From contig NC_054539.1 of the NCBI RefSeq assembly GCF_017654505.1, forward strand, positions 69,817,256 to 69,881,255: a stretch of DNA of 64,000 nt. Reading direction: 5' to 3'. Each line of letters begins with the position of its first letter. The stretch's first letter is position 1. Of this stretch, positions 17,514-29,992 are shown piece by piece. The translations under genes and the position numbers were made by a program. The notes beneath the pieces were generated by a model. The model saw only the letters and a program-made list of their open reading frames with translations, searched no databases and was not told where the DNA came from. The stretch comes from Polyodon spathula. Its lineage: Eukaryota > Chordata > Actinopteri > Acipenseriformes > Polyodontidae.

Positions 17514-18047
17514 TTTAGCGCTAGAACCGCCGCAGTTATACTCATACCTAGAACCACCACAGTTATGCTCATACCTAGAACCGTCACAGTTATACCCATA
17601 CATAGAACCGCCACAGTTATGCTCATACCTAGAACCGTCACAGTTATACCCATACATAGAACCGCCACAGTTATGCTCATACCTAGAACCGTCACAGTTA
17701 TACCCATACATAGAACCGCCACAGTTATGCTCATACCTAGAACCGTCACAGTTATACCCATACATAGAACCGTCACAGTTATGCTCATACCTAGAACCGT
17801 CACAGTTATGCTCATACCTAGAACCGTCACAGTTATACCCATACATAGAACCGTCACAGTTATACCCATACATAGAACCGCCACAGTTATACCCATACAT
17901 AGAACCGTCACAGTTATGCTCATACCTAGAACTGTCACAGTTATACCCATACATAGAACCGTCACAGTTATGCTCATACATAGAACCGTCACAGTTATGC
18001 TCATACCTAGAACTGTCACAGTTATACCCATACATAGAACCGTCGCG
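17514..18047. repeat. 27-base minisatellite with a 54-base higher-order pattern
   Basis: About 20 units of the type CCGTCACAGTTATGCTCATA followed by CCTAGAA. Two unit types alternate for much of the array: GCTCATACCTAGAA and ACCCATACATAGAA. Because 27 is divisible by three, all frames stay open, producing open frames of up to 200 codons on both strands. These have no resemblance to a protein family and are not called as genes. Confidence 0.93.
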
Positions 18048-18059
18048 GGCGGTCATTAT

Positions 18060-19520
18060 GACGGTTACATTTCAAACAACCTAAATATTTAAATAAAAGA
18101 CAAACTATCAGATATGACTCAAAAGTTTTATTCAAGCACATCATATCTAACATCTGCGCAGCCGAAGCACCGTATTTAAATGCACAATTAAACACAAAGG
18201 GGTTTAATTTCTAACTTATCAATAGTCCAGATGGCAACTGATGTATGAAAGAAGCTGAGAATTATTACATTCTTTCTCGACTTGCACTTATAAACAGTTA
18301 GTATAGCACAGTCATTGTGTTTCAAAATTGTACTGAAGTACAGCTGTGGTTGCAAGTTTTGCGCAGATAGTGGAAGCGCTCTTCTTGCTTTGTTCACTGT
18401 TCTAACCAAGTTGTTTTTTTTCTTCAACTTTTTTGCAAATTCTGCAGTGAAGGGAAAAAAATGTCAGTGGTATGTTCGCTCCACAAACATACAGGATTGC
18501 AATAAACGCTTCTAATTCCTCCAGCGGCATTGCCCAGGAATCATCATTTTGTATCATGTGTGCCTCTGCTACAGTACAGTATTGAATGTAACATTCGCAA
18601 ATCGATTTTGTGCAGCCCATCTTCCCACAGTGTCAACACCGGGATTTATAATTTCCCAAATAGCACCATCCTTCCCAGTCTCCTAAATACCTGTTCATGC
18701 TGGCAAAGCAGATGGAATCGCTGTCCTTGGTACTGCTGCGGGTGAAGTGGCATGGCTGGCACGCCTGCAACTGCTGCAGGAGACGATACAGGCAAAGCAG
18801 CTGGCACTGCAGAGGTAAGCTCAGTGCGGATAGAAATAACAGGCTTGTAAATAAAAAAAATTGAATTGTAAAAGGCAGCCAAAATGACTGCTTTGGTGGT
18901 TCTAGGTGGACGGGATTATAACTTCTTTATTTTTGCGATCCTGCCTTTCAAATGCCGTCAGGGTATTTAATATATGTATTTAAGAAAAATCATAAATGGA
19001 CAGCCACATAACTTTCAGACAAGCAGAGTAATTTAAATTTGAAAAACCTCAAACCATCAAAATGACTGCTGTGTTGTTATAGTGATGAAATGTACGGAGT
19101 AGATGATCCTGAGAAGTTTAAGGTCTTCGATGCAGGTGTCCGATAATGGATCTAGAAACTACTTTCAGTCACAATTTCGCCATGCTGGAGGAACCCACAG
19201 TAGCAGAGAAACGAACGTCGTTTCTAGAAGGACTTCCTTGAATGGGGCGAAGCATCCAGTGTTGACAGACTCCAGGACTCCTTGTGGTGGGTGGTTTGGA
19301 AGATGAAGGTTGGAGCAGATCTTTGGACATAATGCAGTGACATTTGTATCCTGAAGGTTGGAGCAGATCCTTGAATGTCCCACAGTGACATTTGCATCTG
19401 AGATGACAAGTTAAAGGAAATATCAATTACGAGCAGCGAAGGTGATATGTCAATCTGATTAGTAACGCATATTGTAGGGAGACATGATTGCATTAAGTAA
19501 GCGAAAGCTATCAATTATAT
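18060..19520. other. No gene recognised
   Basis: Short unrelated open frames. Two copies of GAAGGTTGGAGCAGATC(T/C)TTG (near 19304 and 19353) form a small direct repeat. A run of about 20 C stands at 19528-19547. Confidence 0.5.
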
Positions 19521-19639
19521 AGTAAACCCCCCCCCCCCCCCCCCCCCGACTTTCTTCCAATTTGGAGAGCCCAATTGCTTTACTCCTCACTGCATCAATT
19601 TCCCAGATGGCTCAGGAGATCCAAAGGTTCAGTCCGTAC

Positions 19640-19937
19640 TTCAGCAGATCGAGCTCCACTTCTGAGGGGACCACTCCGTACTTCAACAGAGCGAGTCCCG
19701 CTCTGAGAGGACCACTCCTTACTTCAAAAGAGTGAGTCCTGCTCTGAGAGGACTAGTCCATACTTCAGCAGAGCGAGTCCCGCTCTGGGAGGACCACTCC
19801 ATACTTCAGCAGAGCGAGTCCCGCTCTGGGAGGACCACTCCATACTTCAGCAGAGTGAGTCCTGCTCTGAGAGGACCACTCCATACTTCAGCAGAGTGAG
19901 TCCTGCTCTGAGAGGACCACTCCGTACTTCAGCAGAG
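19640..19937. repeat. 41-base minisatellite with a hairpin in each unit
   Basis: About seven copies of a unit beginning CAGAGCGAGTCCCGCTCTG and ending CCATACTTCAG. AGAGCG and CGCTCT within the unit can pair as a six-base stem with an AGTCC loop. Several units carry variants (AGAGTGAGTCCTGCTCT) in which the pairing changes with G-T wobble. Confidence 0.85.
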
Positions 19938-19959
19938 TGAGCCACACTCAAGAGGCTTG

Positions 19960-21010
19960 TTCTGTACGGATGGCAGGAGCCATTAATTATTGTCACGTTA
20001 GACAGATTATCATGAATCCAGCAAATGTTTCATGGGAAATGAAAATAAGGGGCTGCTCCTACATCCGTGTATAAAGCATACTGTGAATTAGAATAGCTTT
20101 TCTATTGGATCTGTTGAGATGGCTCATTGATCTGAAGGATTGGTGAGTGAGCGAATGATGGAACGTCCAGTTTATCGGGGGTTAGAAGCAATAATAGAGA
20201 AAGCAAGCATAATAGATTCTAAGGTGGCAAGCTTTTGTAAAAGCATGTAGAAATGTCTCTTTTTTACTTAACTGGTGTACAAGATCCTGCTTCTGACATT
20301 TTGAACCCAGTCTCGTCATAATATTTTTTGTAATTCCCTTCTATTAAGTTCATACAAGCCTGTGTTGTCAGTGGGATATGGTTTAAGATAGTGGTTGACA
20401 TCTACTTTGTTGGTTTTGGTTTAATTTTCTGTTTGATCAAATTGTAGTAATTTGATCGTTCTAAATACATTTCAAACGTGTACTATATTTTTACCCCTAT
20501 GACATACCATAGATTGCTGCTAGAGATGTTCTTCAGCTTGTGACTGTTATATGTCAGCCTATTTAAATCCCTGAAATTCCAGTTTCTAGTTACCGAGTAC
20601 CCTGTGCAGAACATGCCATGGTCGGTTAGACAAGTGGTACATCTCACTAACCTCAATGGTGTCTCAAATTGTGACAGATGATTTTGGGTCACTATAGTCG
20701 GAACATCCGATTCCCCCTGTTGGGTTTGGCGAGTGCTTTGTTTAGGTACACAATATAGCAGCTAGATTACCGAAATGCCTTTTGTTTCAACTGACAGAAA
20801 GAGTGTACACAAATACCATCTGGACAAGAGCTACATTAATCAATTCATTCACATTGTCTCTGGGTTCAGCAGTTTATTTTAGCTTGAATTGTGAAGTTTA
20901 CTTCTTCTCTTGATGCAGAAAAAGTCCAGGGAAATGTGTTTATAGTGTTATAACAGGAACATACTGTCAATGCTCACTTTACTGCAATAATATCTATCTA
21001 TCTATTTATC
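19960..21010. other. No gene recognised
   Basis: AT-rich sequence without recognisable coding exons or repeats apart from a short (TCTA)n stretch near 20992. Confidence 0.45.
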
Positions 21011-21720
21011 TATATTTATTTTAGCTCAGAGATCCAGCTGCCCAACATTTCGATATGTTGTACAAAACTTTCTCAAGGGAGCATGTGTTTGAATCAAAAC
21101 ATGGGAGGTATATATTGCTTTTTGACGGCATGACAACTACTTGTTATTGTTTATATTCAAATCCATGATTTATTCTTACATGATGTAATAGTGTTCTGAA
21201 TATTGTGACATCATTTTTACTTGTACTTTTAAATCTGTATTAATTCTAATTTTAATTCTAATTAGCTTATATAAACTTATACAGTATTTATATTATCATG
21301 CAATGCTGGCTCTGAGGATCAGCCTTGATTTGGCCTCCCCAGTGCATCAGCATGCACAACCTTTGAATTAATTTTGTTTATTTATTTATTTAAATGTTAT
21401 ATATTTATTAGTTAATTAGCTCATTCTTTTCTGTTGAGTCCCGCTGGCATAATCATGTTCAGTCTATTTATCCATTTACTTTCTTTTATTCTTCTATATG
21501 TCTCATTGTCTAATTTTAGCTGTTCTAATAACAACAAACATGGTGAAGTGCTGTACTATTGGTTAATTAATTTTTGTATTTCTAGTTAATGAAAGGTGGT
21601 TCTGAATTATTTTATATAAAGTTGTTCCAGTCTCTCCAACATATTTTATTTCATCACATTTTTCACAGGCTATTCCATAAACAACATTGCTATTTTTACA
21701 GCAGGTATTGTTTTTAGTGG
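21011..21720 (-). mobile_element. Penelope-like retroelement fragment (GIY-YIG piece and 3' tail)
   Basis: Minus-strand translation of 21720-21600 gives NSNVVYGIACEKCDEIKYVG then ETGTT, the GIY-YIG endonuclease signature of Penelope-like elements. The 3' tail appears lower on the same strand at 21020-21085 (CATATCGAAATGTTGGGCAG). Between them a copy of another dispersed repeat has inserted or is fused. The copy is 5' truncated at 21720, where Tc1-type sequence begins. Confidence 0.7.
21300..21362. repeat. Partial copy of the 9.9-kb dispersed repeat
   Basis: CAATGCTGGCTCTGAGGATC and CCTCCCCAGTGCATCAGCA match the repeat at 9945-10070. It interrupts the Penelope-like fragment on either side. 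Confidence 0.55.
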
Positions 21721-22460
21721 ATATGCCCCATAGTGGATATAGTTTTAGTTGTTATTACCACCTCCATGCTTGACAGAAGGTATGGTGTTTTCTTTGTACG
21801 TCTCACCAGACTTTCTCCAAACGTAACGACAATCAGCCTGACCAAACACCTCAATTTTTGTTTCATCACTCCACAAAAACATTGACCAGACCTGATATCC
21901 ATCATTCAAATGTCATTTTGCAAACTTTAATCGATTGTCCTTGTGACGTTTTCCTAAGAGTGTCTTTTTCCTTGGCCTGCAACCATTGAGACCTTCACCA
22001 TGCAATACTGGACCTGTGGTTGACATGGAAACCCCAGTCACACTTGCAGACAATTCACTTTGAATATCTTTGGCTGTCAATCTCAGATTGTTATTAACCT
22101 TCCTCACAATTCTTCTACTTGTTCTTGGTGAAAGAACCTTCTTTCTTCCAGACTGAGGGATCGCTGTGACAGTACCATGAGTCTTGTACTTCTTGATAAT
22201 AGAAACAATAGTTGAAATTGAGCTTTACTTTTTCCCATATTGACTTATTGCTAATGACAGCAATCATCCTATGTCTAACCCTTTTATACTCTCTAAGAAT
22301 ATTCACCTATAATCCATCATTTTCTAAACTTCTCTAGAATTAGGTTCCGCATTATCAAATTTCTAGCACTTTGTAGACAATACTACCATAGCTTCAAAGG
22401 ATATGAATACTTTTGAATTAGCTTTTTTTGAGTTTTAGCAAAAAAATTGCTGAATAATTG
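21721..22460 (-). pseudogene. Tc1-like transposase, 3'-truncated
   Basis: The minus strand encodes, across frameshifts, GTVTAIP-type and KVNNNLRLTAKDIQSELSAS pieces, then LNGCRPRKKTLLGKRHKDNR. This is the N-terminal DNA-binding half of a Tc1-like transposase. A damaged region around the first catalytic Asp (QCFCGVMKQK) follows. Sequence stops abruptly at about 21720 at the junction with the Penelope-like fragment, so the second and third catalytic residues are absent. The outer inverted repeat was not clearly defined. Confidence 0.75.
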
Positions 22461-22559
22461 TAGACATTTACTTCTAGGAGCTTTTTTTCCCTCATCCACA
22501 AAAGCAAAATTTTTGCTACAAAAGATTTTTCCTAAAATTCTATTTTCGAGAAATTTCTA

Positions 22560-25500
22560 GAAATTATATATTTCCATTGTGGTCCATGCTGCATTTCATC
22601 CAGAGTTCAACAGGTTGGGTGAGGATATCTATGTAATCACATCACCACTCGCTTCTGTGTACTTCCATGGCTACCTGTGCCTAACAGGACTGACTGGACT
22701 CTTCTGCTTGCATCGTAAACTGGTACAGCACTGTGCCCCTGGCTATAGCTTGCATAGTTTTGTGGAAGGAGAAATTCACTCTATAACTGCATTCAGAACA
22801 CAGCCTTCTACTATAGATGCTCAACACTTGACTAGTACTGTGGGTTCTTAAAACTCCTGTGGCCTGCTTTCCCTGCTTTCAGGAGCTGTCAAGTGAAGGG
22901 CAGTGCTTTCTGAATCATCCAGCTGTGAGGTACCCAAAGCAATGCTACAGTTCAGGAAGTGTGTCGTAGTTATTAAGAAACCAACTGGACTGCACCTGCA
23001 TAACATTTGGAGTACCAAATAACTTTAATACATTTCATGGCATATACATCAAAAGCTAGTTTGAGATGTTGAAAATTCCAACGATGTACCATCACAGGAC
23101 AGTTCTGCAGCTGTTTCCCATGGGATGTTTGTGGAAGCATTTAAAGCTGAAAAAACATACTGTATGAAAGCAAAAAAAAAAAAAAAAAAAAAAAAGTTGC
23201 GATATCATACCTGAGATATTTATGGAACTATCTTTTTGATATCGCATTTCTACCCTAAAGACAATAAAGTGCATTCACAGTAGGGTGTATATTAAAAGGT
23301 AGAGTGTTGTATCAAACCACTAAGAAGTCTCCATTTACCTGTACATGGTTTTTGATATGAATCAAGTAGCTGACTGATGCAGTGTCTGAAGCCCACACAA
23401 TAACACAACACAAAATGACTTCAAGAATACTTAATTTATCACCTTTTTTATTGCACAGATCAGTCTCAAGCAAAATAGAATTAATCTGTTCTTCTTGAAA
23501 CAAGGTGCAAATGTTTAATGTCCTACAGGTGTGAAGATTCAGTCTGACATTTTGCACTTGGTTACTCTTTCAATTATTTTGCCCAGTCCTGTACAATATG
23601 CACTCAGGTCAGCCAGAGTTGCAGATGTTCTCCCATCGTCTTCTGAATGATTCAGCCTCATGAATAGAGACACTGGTGGGAAGTGATATATGTATACTGT
23701 TTGGTATACATTGTAATTTGAAGCTTGTCTTTTTTTTTTTTTTTTGCCTCAGTGAAACATGTCTTTAAAGACGAGAGGTAATAAAGGACTGTTATACAGG
23801 TGAGCATGTGAATGTGTTTGTATGGAGGGGAGGGGGGCTGGTTTGCATGTGTTCGGTGTTTCTGCCAGGCTTGTAATCTATAAATGAACCTGGTCATTCT
23901 TTTCCCTGTATTTTATCTGTATCTGTACAGCATACCAGCTAAAAGAAGCTGGCAGGGATGTAACAAAAATATTGAGGTTCTGTAAGCACAATTCAAAGTT
24001 GAGATTTAAGTTCAGGCAGAATCCATACTAATGGAATTCTGGCATAGGCTAAAGCGTTGTCTAGCTGAGCTTGCTGTCATCTGCTTTGGCTCTTTTCTAC
24101 AAGGACTCTGTCCAGAGACATGAGAAATGCTCCATTGTAGCACTTTCTGCAGGTGTTAAGTATGGGTTATGACAGCAGTCTCGGGTTCTCTGGGCAGGAA
24201 ATGTTTTATTTATTTATTCATTCATTCATTCATTTATTTTTAAAAGTGCAAACCTTTTAACCAGCCCTTGGATTTGCCCTGTTATAATTTATTTCTCTAT
24301 TAGACACATACTACATGAATTGCCTTTAGCAAAGTTAAGTTGTGCTGAAAGAGAACAAGCTATTTACTCACCATGACCTACCTTTCCATGTTATTATAAT
24401 AAATGAATAAAGAAATAATTGATGACGTGGTTCAAAATTCTAAACTGTTCTGAATAATAAAATAAATGATATTCTTTTTTAAATTATTTTTTAAATACGA
24501 GATTATGAAACAGGTATTAAACATTTTGTTTAATATCACAGTGTTAGTGGCACAATAGATACATTTACATTTAAATACACTTTACAGAGGAACTGAACTA
24601 TATATTTTTTATATAGAAAACATGCTTATCAATATACAAGGTTACTATACTACAGGTAGAATTCAATTGCATATGTAATAAAATGTAAATACGTTTGTTA
24701 ATCAGACAAGATTATGTGTATCCATTAAAAATATTGCGCAACAAAGTCAATGCAAATTCCTATTCTTGAACAATACATGCAAGGAAAGTCAACATGAAAG
24801 ACTACATTAGCCTGGCAGGCTAAACTATAAAGCTTTACTGTGAGTTGATATAAATAAATGCAGGTTTTGGAAACTAAAATTGCTATCACACAAGAGCTTT
24901 TGCTGATGGCTACAGGACAAAAACATTGTTTGCCCAAGTGCTGCCTTGTAAATGTGGTGTTCTCACGAGAAGCAAGGCCGCAGTCAACATGCTAGCAACA
25001 AAGTAGTGCAAACCAATCAGAATTCATTTGCTTCAATGTAGGGCCCCACCAGTACTCTTAATCCCAAATCATGCGTCCACATAGCTTTTTACTACGTGAC
25101 ACCAGTTCCACAAGTTCGTGTTGCCCCAGGCACGTTGTTGGCATGTTGACCACCGAATGTACCGTCTGTTGCCATCAAATCTGCCACACAATTGGGTTAC
25201 ATCCTGTACATTGTATTAAGAAAACAACATTATCAAGTAATTTAACTAAACAAAAGTAGAACACAAACAATACTTGAATAATTATTTCATGAAAATAAAT
25301 GTATTTATTATTACAGTAATATCAAATATTTACTTAAGTATAGTCCAACAAAGATTTGACATCTCTTTATCAATGGGGAACTGCTTCTATTGTATCTATA
25401 GGAAAAGTCTAACTGGGACAGACTGACCCCTTGTTTATCTTTTTTTTATTTTTATGTGAAATTGCTATCTGTAAAATTACACACAAGGAATTGAATACAC

Positions 25501-26530
25501 TGGCTAGTTTGCTAGGATAACATTAACATGACTTTGTTATTCTCTAAAGATTTGCCTTTGCATTTGCTTCAATGTAGGGCTCGACAGTACTGTTAGAGCT
25601 GCCATTCTTGACAATGAAAAATGGTCCCATTTGCTTTGAGGATGCTTAACCTCAAGGCACTCTTGAGAAGATGAGGCAAGAGGTACTGAAACCCTGCCCA
25701 GACTCCCTCAATCAGCCCTCAAGCAAAATTCACTGAGTGGGAGTGGCAGTTATCTACTTCAGCATGGCGACAGGACTTTCATATAAAACAAACGAGTAAT
25801 GATCTTATTTGCAATGTCATTACAAACTATGATTAACATGTAGATACTGCAGGGGATTGGTTTAATGCTGTCCTGTGTAATCTCTTTAAAAAATGGTGTA
25901 CTGCCATTCGCTATCCATTTTACAATACTGTAAAAACGTATTAACATAATCATACAAGGCAAGGCAAGCCAAAACTTACATAACTGATTTCTAATGAGGG
26001 TAATGTAATTATCTTATTAGAAACATCAACTTCCATCCACAAATTAGGATGCTCCATTACGGAAACATTCCGATAGAATGTCTTGTATAAAAAAAGAAAG
26101 AAAAAAGCATAACATTGAAAAGATAAATAATCCCCATGTAATTTAATGTTTTAAATAGCAACACAGGCATTGCAGTTTCTAATCACAATACAATCCTGAT
26201 TAGATGGCATGGCAGTTGACCTTGTCTATACCTTCCTTCCTGACTGTCAACTACCCTTCTAATCTGACTTCTACTGAGTTTTCAGCCAATCAGAGCAGGA
26301 GTTGAGTCTTCTGGATGCCACCGCACTTCACAAAAGCCTTAGCGGATGTTCACCATACCACATTGCATTTTTACTATGCTTTACTCTCAGCACTGGCACG
26401 GTTTATGTAAACTACTTGAAGAAAATGCTTTAAAACGCTCTCTTTTGCCTTTTCCCTGTTTTGAATGAGGGTGTCAATGGATAAAATAAAACTGCCGAAA
26501 GAGAATTAAATGTAAGTGTATAACAGACAA
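22560..26530. other. No gene recognised
   Basis: AT-rich intergenic DNA. Poly-A at 23171-23192 and poly-T near 23732 may mark old retroposed sequence. A 30-base sequence (ATTTGCTTCAATGTAGGGC) occurs at 25026 and again at 25562. No coding exon or RNA gene was recognised. Confidence 0.5.
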
Positions 26531-26570
26531 GTATTTGCGTGTGTGTGTGTATATATTACACACACACACA

Positions 26571-28178
26571 CAGTGGCTCTCAAAAGTATTCACTACTTGG
26601 ACTTTTCCACATTTTATTGTGTTACAACATGGAATCAAAATGGATTTAATTAGGAGTTTCTGTCACTGATCAACACCAAAAAAGTCCATAATGTCAAAGT
26701 GAAAAATAAAATCTAGACTGTTCTAAATTAATTACAAATATAAAACAGATATGAATTGATTGCATAAGTATTCACCCTCTTTGCTATGACACACCGAAAT
26801 AAGCTCTGGTGCAAACAATTGTCTTTAGAAGTCACATAATTAGTTGAATGGAGTCCACTTGTGTGCCATTAAGGTGTTTGACATGATTTCAGGTTAAAAT
26901 ACATCTGTCTCTGGGAGGTCCCACAGTTGGTTAGTACATTTCCTAACAAAAACTACATCATGAAGACGAAGGAACATTCAAAGCAAATAAGGAATAAGAT
27001 TCTTCAAAAGCACCAATCAGGAGTAGGATATAAGAACATTTCCAAGGCATTGACTATCCCCCCGGAGCACAGTAAAGTCCATTATTAAGAAATGGAGAGA
27101 ATATGGCACAACTGTGAATCTGTCTAGAACAGGCCGTCCTCAAAAACTGAGTATCCAGGTGAGAAGGGAACTAGTCAGGGAGGCCACCAAGAGGCCTAGG
27201 GCAACTCTAAAGGAGTTACAGTCTTCATCGGCTGAGCTGCGAGATACTGTAACAATAGCCCGGGTGCTTCACAAAACTGGCCTTTATGGGAGAGTGGCAA
27301 AAAGAAAGCCATTGTTGAACAAAACTTGCATCAAATCTCGGCTAGAGTTTGCCTGAAGGCATGTGGGAGACTCTGAGACCAAGTGGAAGAAGATTCTGTG
27401 GTCTGATGAGACCAAACTAGAGCTTTGTTTGGCGCAAGCCTAATACTGCACATCATTCTGAGAACACCATCCCTACCGTGAAGCATGGTGGTGGCAGCAT
27501 CATGCTATGGGTATGATTCTCTGCATCAGGGCTTGGAAAGCTTGTGAAGATAGAGGGCAAAATGGATGCAGCAAAGTACAGAGAAATACTGGAGGAAAAC
27601 CTGCTGAAGTCTGCAAGAGACCTGGGACTTGAGAGAAGATTCACCTTCCAGCAGGACAGTGACCCCAAACATACAGTCAAAGCCAAACTGGAGTGGCTTA
27701 AAAACAAAAAGGTCAATGTCCTGGAGTGGCCCAGTCAAAGCACGGACCTCAATCCAATTGAGAATATGTGGAGAGAGTTGAAAATTGCTGTTCACCAAAG
27801 GTCTCCATCCAACTTGATGGAGCTTGAGCAATTTTGCAAAGACAAATGGGCAAAAATTGCAGTGTCCAGATGTGCAAAGCTGGTAGAGACTCATGGCTGT
27901 AATTGCTGCCAAAGGTGCCTCTACCAAATATTGACTCAAGACAGTGAAATCAATTATGCAATCAATTATTTTCTGTTTTGTATTTGTAATTAATTTAGAA
28001 CAATTTGTAGTGAAATTTGTTTTTCAGTTTGACATTATGAACTTTTTTTGTATTGATCAGTGGCAAAAACTCCTAATTAAATCCATTTTGATTCCATGTC
28101 GTAACACAATAACATGTGGAAAAGTCCAAGGGGGGGGGGGGGGGGGGGGGGGGCGGGGGATACTTTTGAGAGACACTG
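26571..28178 (+). mobile_element. Tc1-like DNA transposon, second family, inactive
   Basis: Left end CAGTGGCTCTCAAAAGTATT, with GGACTTTTCCACATTTTATT further in. The right end mirrors it: GTGGAAAAGTCC, then a G run, then TACTTTTGAGAGACACTG. Inner inverted repeats (ATGGAATCAAAATGGATTTA and its complement near 28080-28100) confirm the pair. Length about 1.6 kb. The right terminal repeat is interrupted by about 30 G residues at 28131-28160. Confidence 0.88.
26960..27935 (+). pseudogene. Tc1-like transposase, frameshifted
   Basis: Starts MKTKEHSKQIRNKILQKHQS. A frameshift near 27060-27075 precedes VNLSRTGRPQKLS, and a stop follows SRLEFA. The catalytic triad is visible: WSDETK for the first Asp, FQQDSDPKHT for the second and STDLNPIENMWRELK for the Glu (DD34E spacing). 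A further frame break lies between WSDETK and the [12 protein letters not shown] segment. The C-terminal half (27544 onward) is open for about 130 codons. Confidence 0.88.
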
Positions 28179-28362
28179 TATACACACACACTTCAGTCTT
28201 CATTGTTACTTTATGTTACTATTGTGCAATGCATGTTGAGAAACCAATATTGAAGCGTCTTTGGTTTAAAATATACAATGAAAACTTGCTCGTCCCATGC
28301 TTTTAAAACTAATTTAGGATACCTCTTTGGGAAAGGTGCTATAAAAACTGGATTTCCATTGT

Positions 28363-28600
28363 AGGGAGGCTGTGAGGTCCAGTGGTTAAAGGAAAGGGCT
28401 TGTAACCAAGAGGTCCCGTTCAAATCCCACCCCTGCCACTCACTGACTCACTGTGTGACTTTGAGCAAGTCACTTAACCTCCTTGGGCTCTGTCTTTTGG
28501 GTGAGAAGTGTTCTAAGTGACTCTGCAGCTGATGCATAGTTCACATACCCTAGCCTCTGTAAGTCACCTTGGATAAAGGTGTCTGCTAAATAATAATACT
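28363..28600 (+). mobile_element. tRNA-derived SINE with CORE/MIR-like middle
   Basis: The head has polymerase III promoter boxes (A-box region near GTGGTTAAAGG, B box GTTCAAATCC). The middle CTGTGTGACTTTGAGCAAGT followed by CACTTAACCTCC resembles the conserved core of MIR/CORE-SINEs. The 3' end GGATAAAGGTGTCTGCTAAA is a LINE-shared tail common in fish SINEs. It lies between the Tc1 element and the end of RNF144A. Confidence 0.8.
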
Positions 28601-28609
28601 GTGCAAATC

Positions 28610-29992
28610 TTTAAATACTTTAAAAACAGAAGATGGGAGATGAGAAAGATGATGTATACAGTACATGCACATACTAGACTATACAGATCAGTATTGTTAT
28701 TTTTGAAATAATAACAACAACAAAAATAATAATAAACAAAAATGGACCTTCAACCCTACATAATGAATTGCTTGTTTTCATTAAATAAAAGGTAAATACA
28801 ATATCAGCACCGAAAGGCAGTAATAATATGATTTAGACTGGTTAAATTCAAACATATAAAATGTCTTCACAGTACAGTATATACATAAACTAATGAAACT
28901 GTACAGAATGTACTTAAAGGGTGGATTGCGTCAAGAAAAAACAGAAAACCAGCACTTATGACCCATGTTTCTGTGTTTAATGTGTTTTTCTATTTATTTA
29001 TTTTTTAATTGATTGTTAACAAAACAGAGGTATTTTGGTCAGATGGGGTAGGCTGAATGAATATAACCAGGAGGAAAAAAGCATGAGCAGTTTATTGGTG
29101 CTGAATTTTTACCCTCCCCTCCCCCTCCCCCTCCCCCTCAAACGTTATTTAGAAATATTCAGTCCTATTTACAATTGGAGGTCTCAAACCCAAATGAACT
29201 GATATAATGCAGATTAACTTAGCATTGTAAAAACAATAAGCAACATGTGCGTCAATGCTTAGCTTTGTAATCACTGTTACTGTACTGAAAACAAACCTCA
29301 GAATTAAAAGTAGGGTGAATACTACTAGTCAGCTATAAAGTCTGACTGTAAAGTGAAGCTTCCTAATCCTTAGGACTTTTAGAAGCAAGTTTACACAAAC
29401 ATGCCAGTCTCTTTGTTGTGACAGTATCAGAGTCATTCTGACTTGAGGGTTAAAAATGCACTTCAAAAGGGTTAAATACATGAAGGTAAAACACTTTAAA
29501 AATACACTTGCTTCCTACTATTTATCATATGGTTCAAGGAAAAAGAAAAAAAAAAAAAAGATGGCTTTGTTTGTTTAATGGAACTGTTTCATTTAGTTGT
29601 GATTCACAGAGATCTTATACAAAAACAAAGTGAAACTATAACTTTGTGCTGGGTTTTTTGTTGGGCTTCCCCTCCCCCATATCATTGTCCAAGCTGGAAA
29701 ATGAATAGCTACCAGCACCCCTTGCAACACCTGTACCTCTTTCCATAACTGTGCTGCTAGACACCTTTCGTTCAGATTCTCCTAAGGGACCTTTCACAGT
29801 ACATTTTATTTGCCACTTAACTGATGTTCGTTCTGTCTCTGCACTCTTCCTTTCAGAACTGATCCAGTCTCTAATGCCTTTCCGGAAAGCAGAGCACTGG
29901 AGCTGGTACTGTAAAGCAAGATGGACCAGGTAAGGCTGAAACAGTGCTGGTGAATAGAAACAAAGCGCTCCAAATAGAAAACAGCCGGCCAA
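28610..29992 (-). other. Probable RNF144A 3' untranslated region and flank
   Basis: Immediately downstream of the RNF144A stop codon (29993-29995). The minus strand has AATAAA at 29805-29810 and several in the T-rich stretch at 28990-29005. Mammalian RNF144A has a long 3' UTR, so part of this is probably transcribed. The open frame on this strand at 29636-29992 is outside the conserved protein and is not called. Confidence 0.4.

Noticed and set aside
17514..18047. Possible CRISPR array
   Set aside because: Units are adjacent with no unique spacers, and this is vertebrate DNA; it is a minisatellite.
17429..18092. Overlapping open frames of 175-200 codons on both strands
   Set aside because: They are read through a 27-base tandem repeat whose length keeps all frames open; the peptides are simple repeats such as MLIPRTVTV.
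29636..29992. 118-codon minus-strand frame directly after the RNF144A stop
   Set aside because: RNF144A ends at the conserved DDDPLPT and stop; the frame lies in the expected 3' untranslated region.
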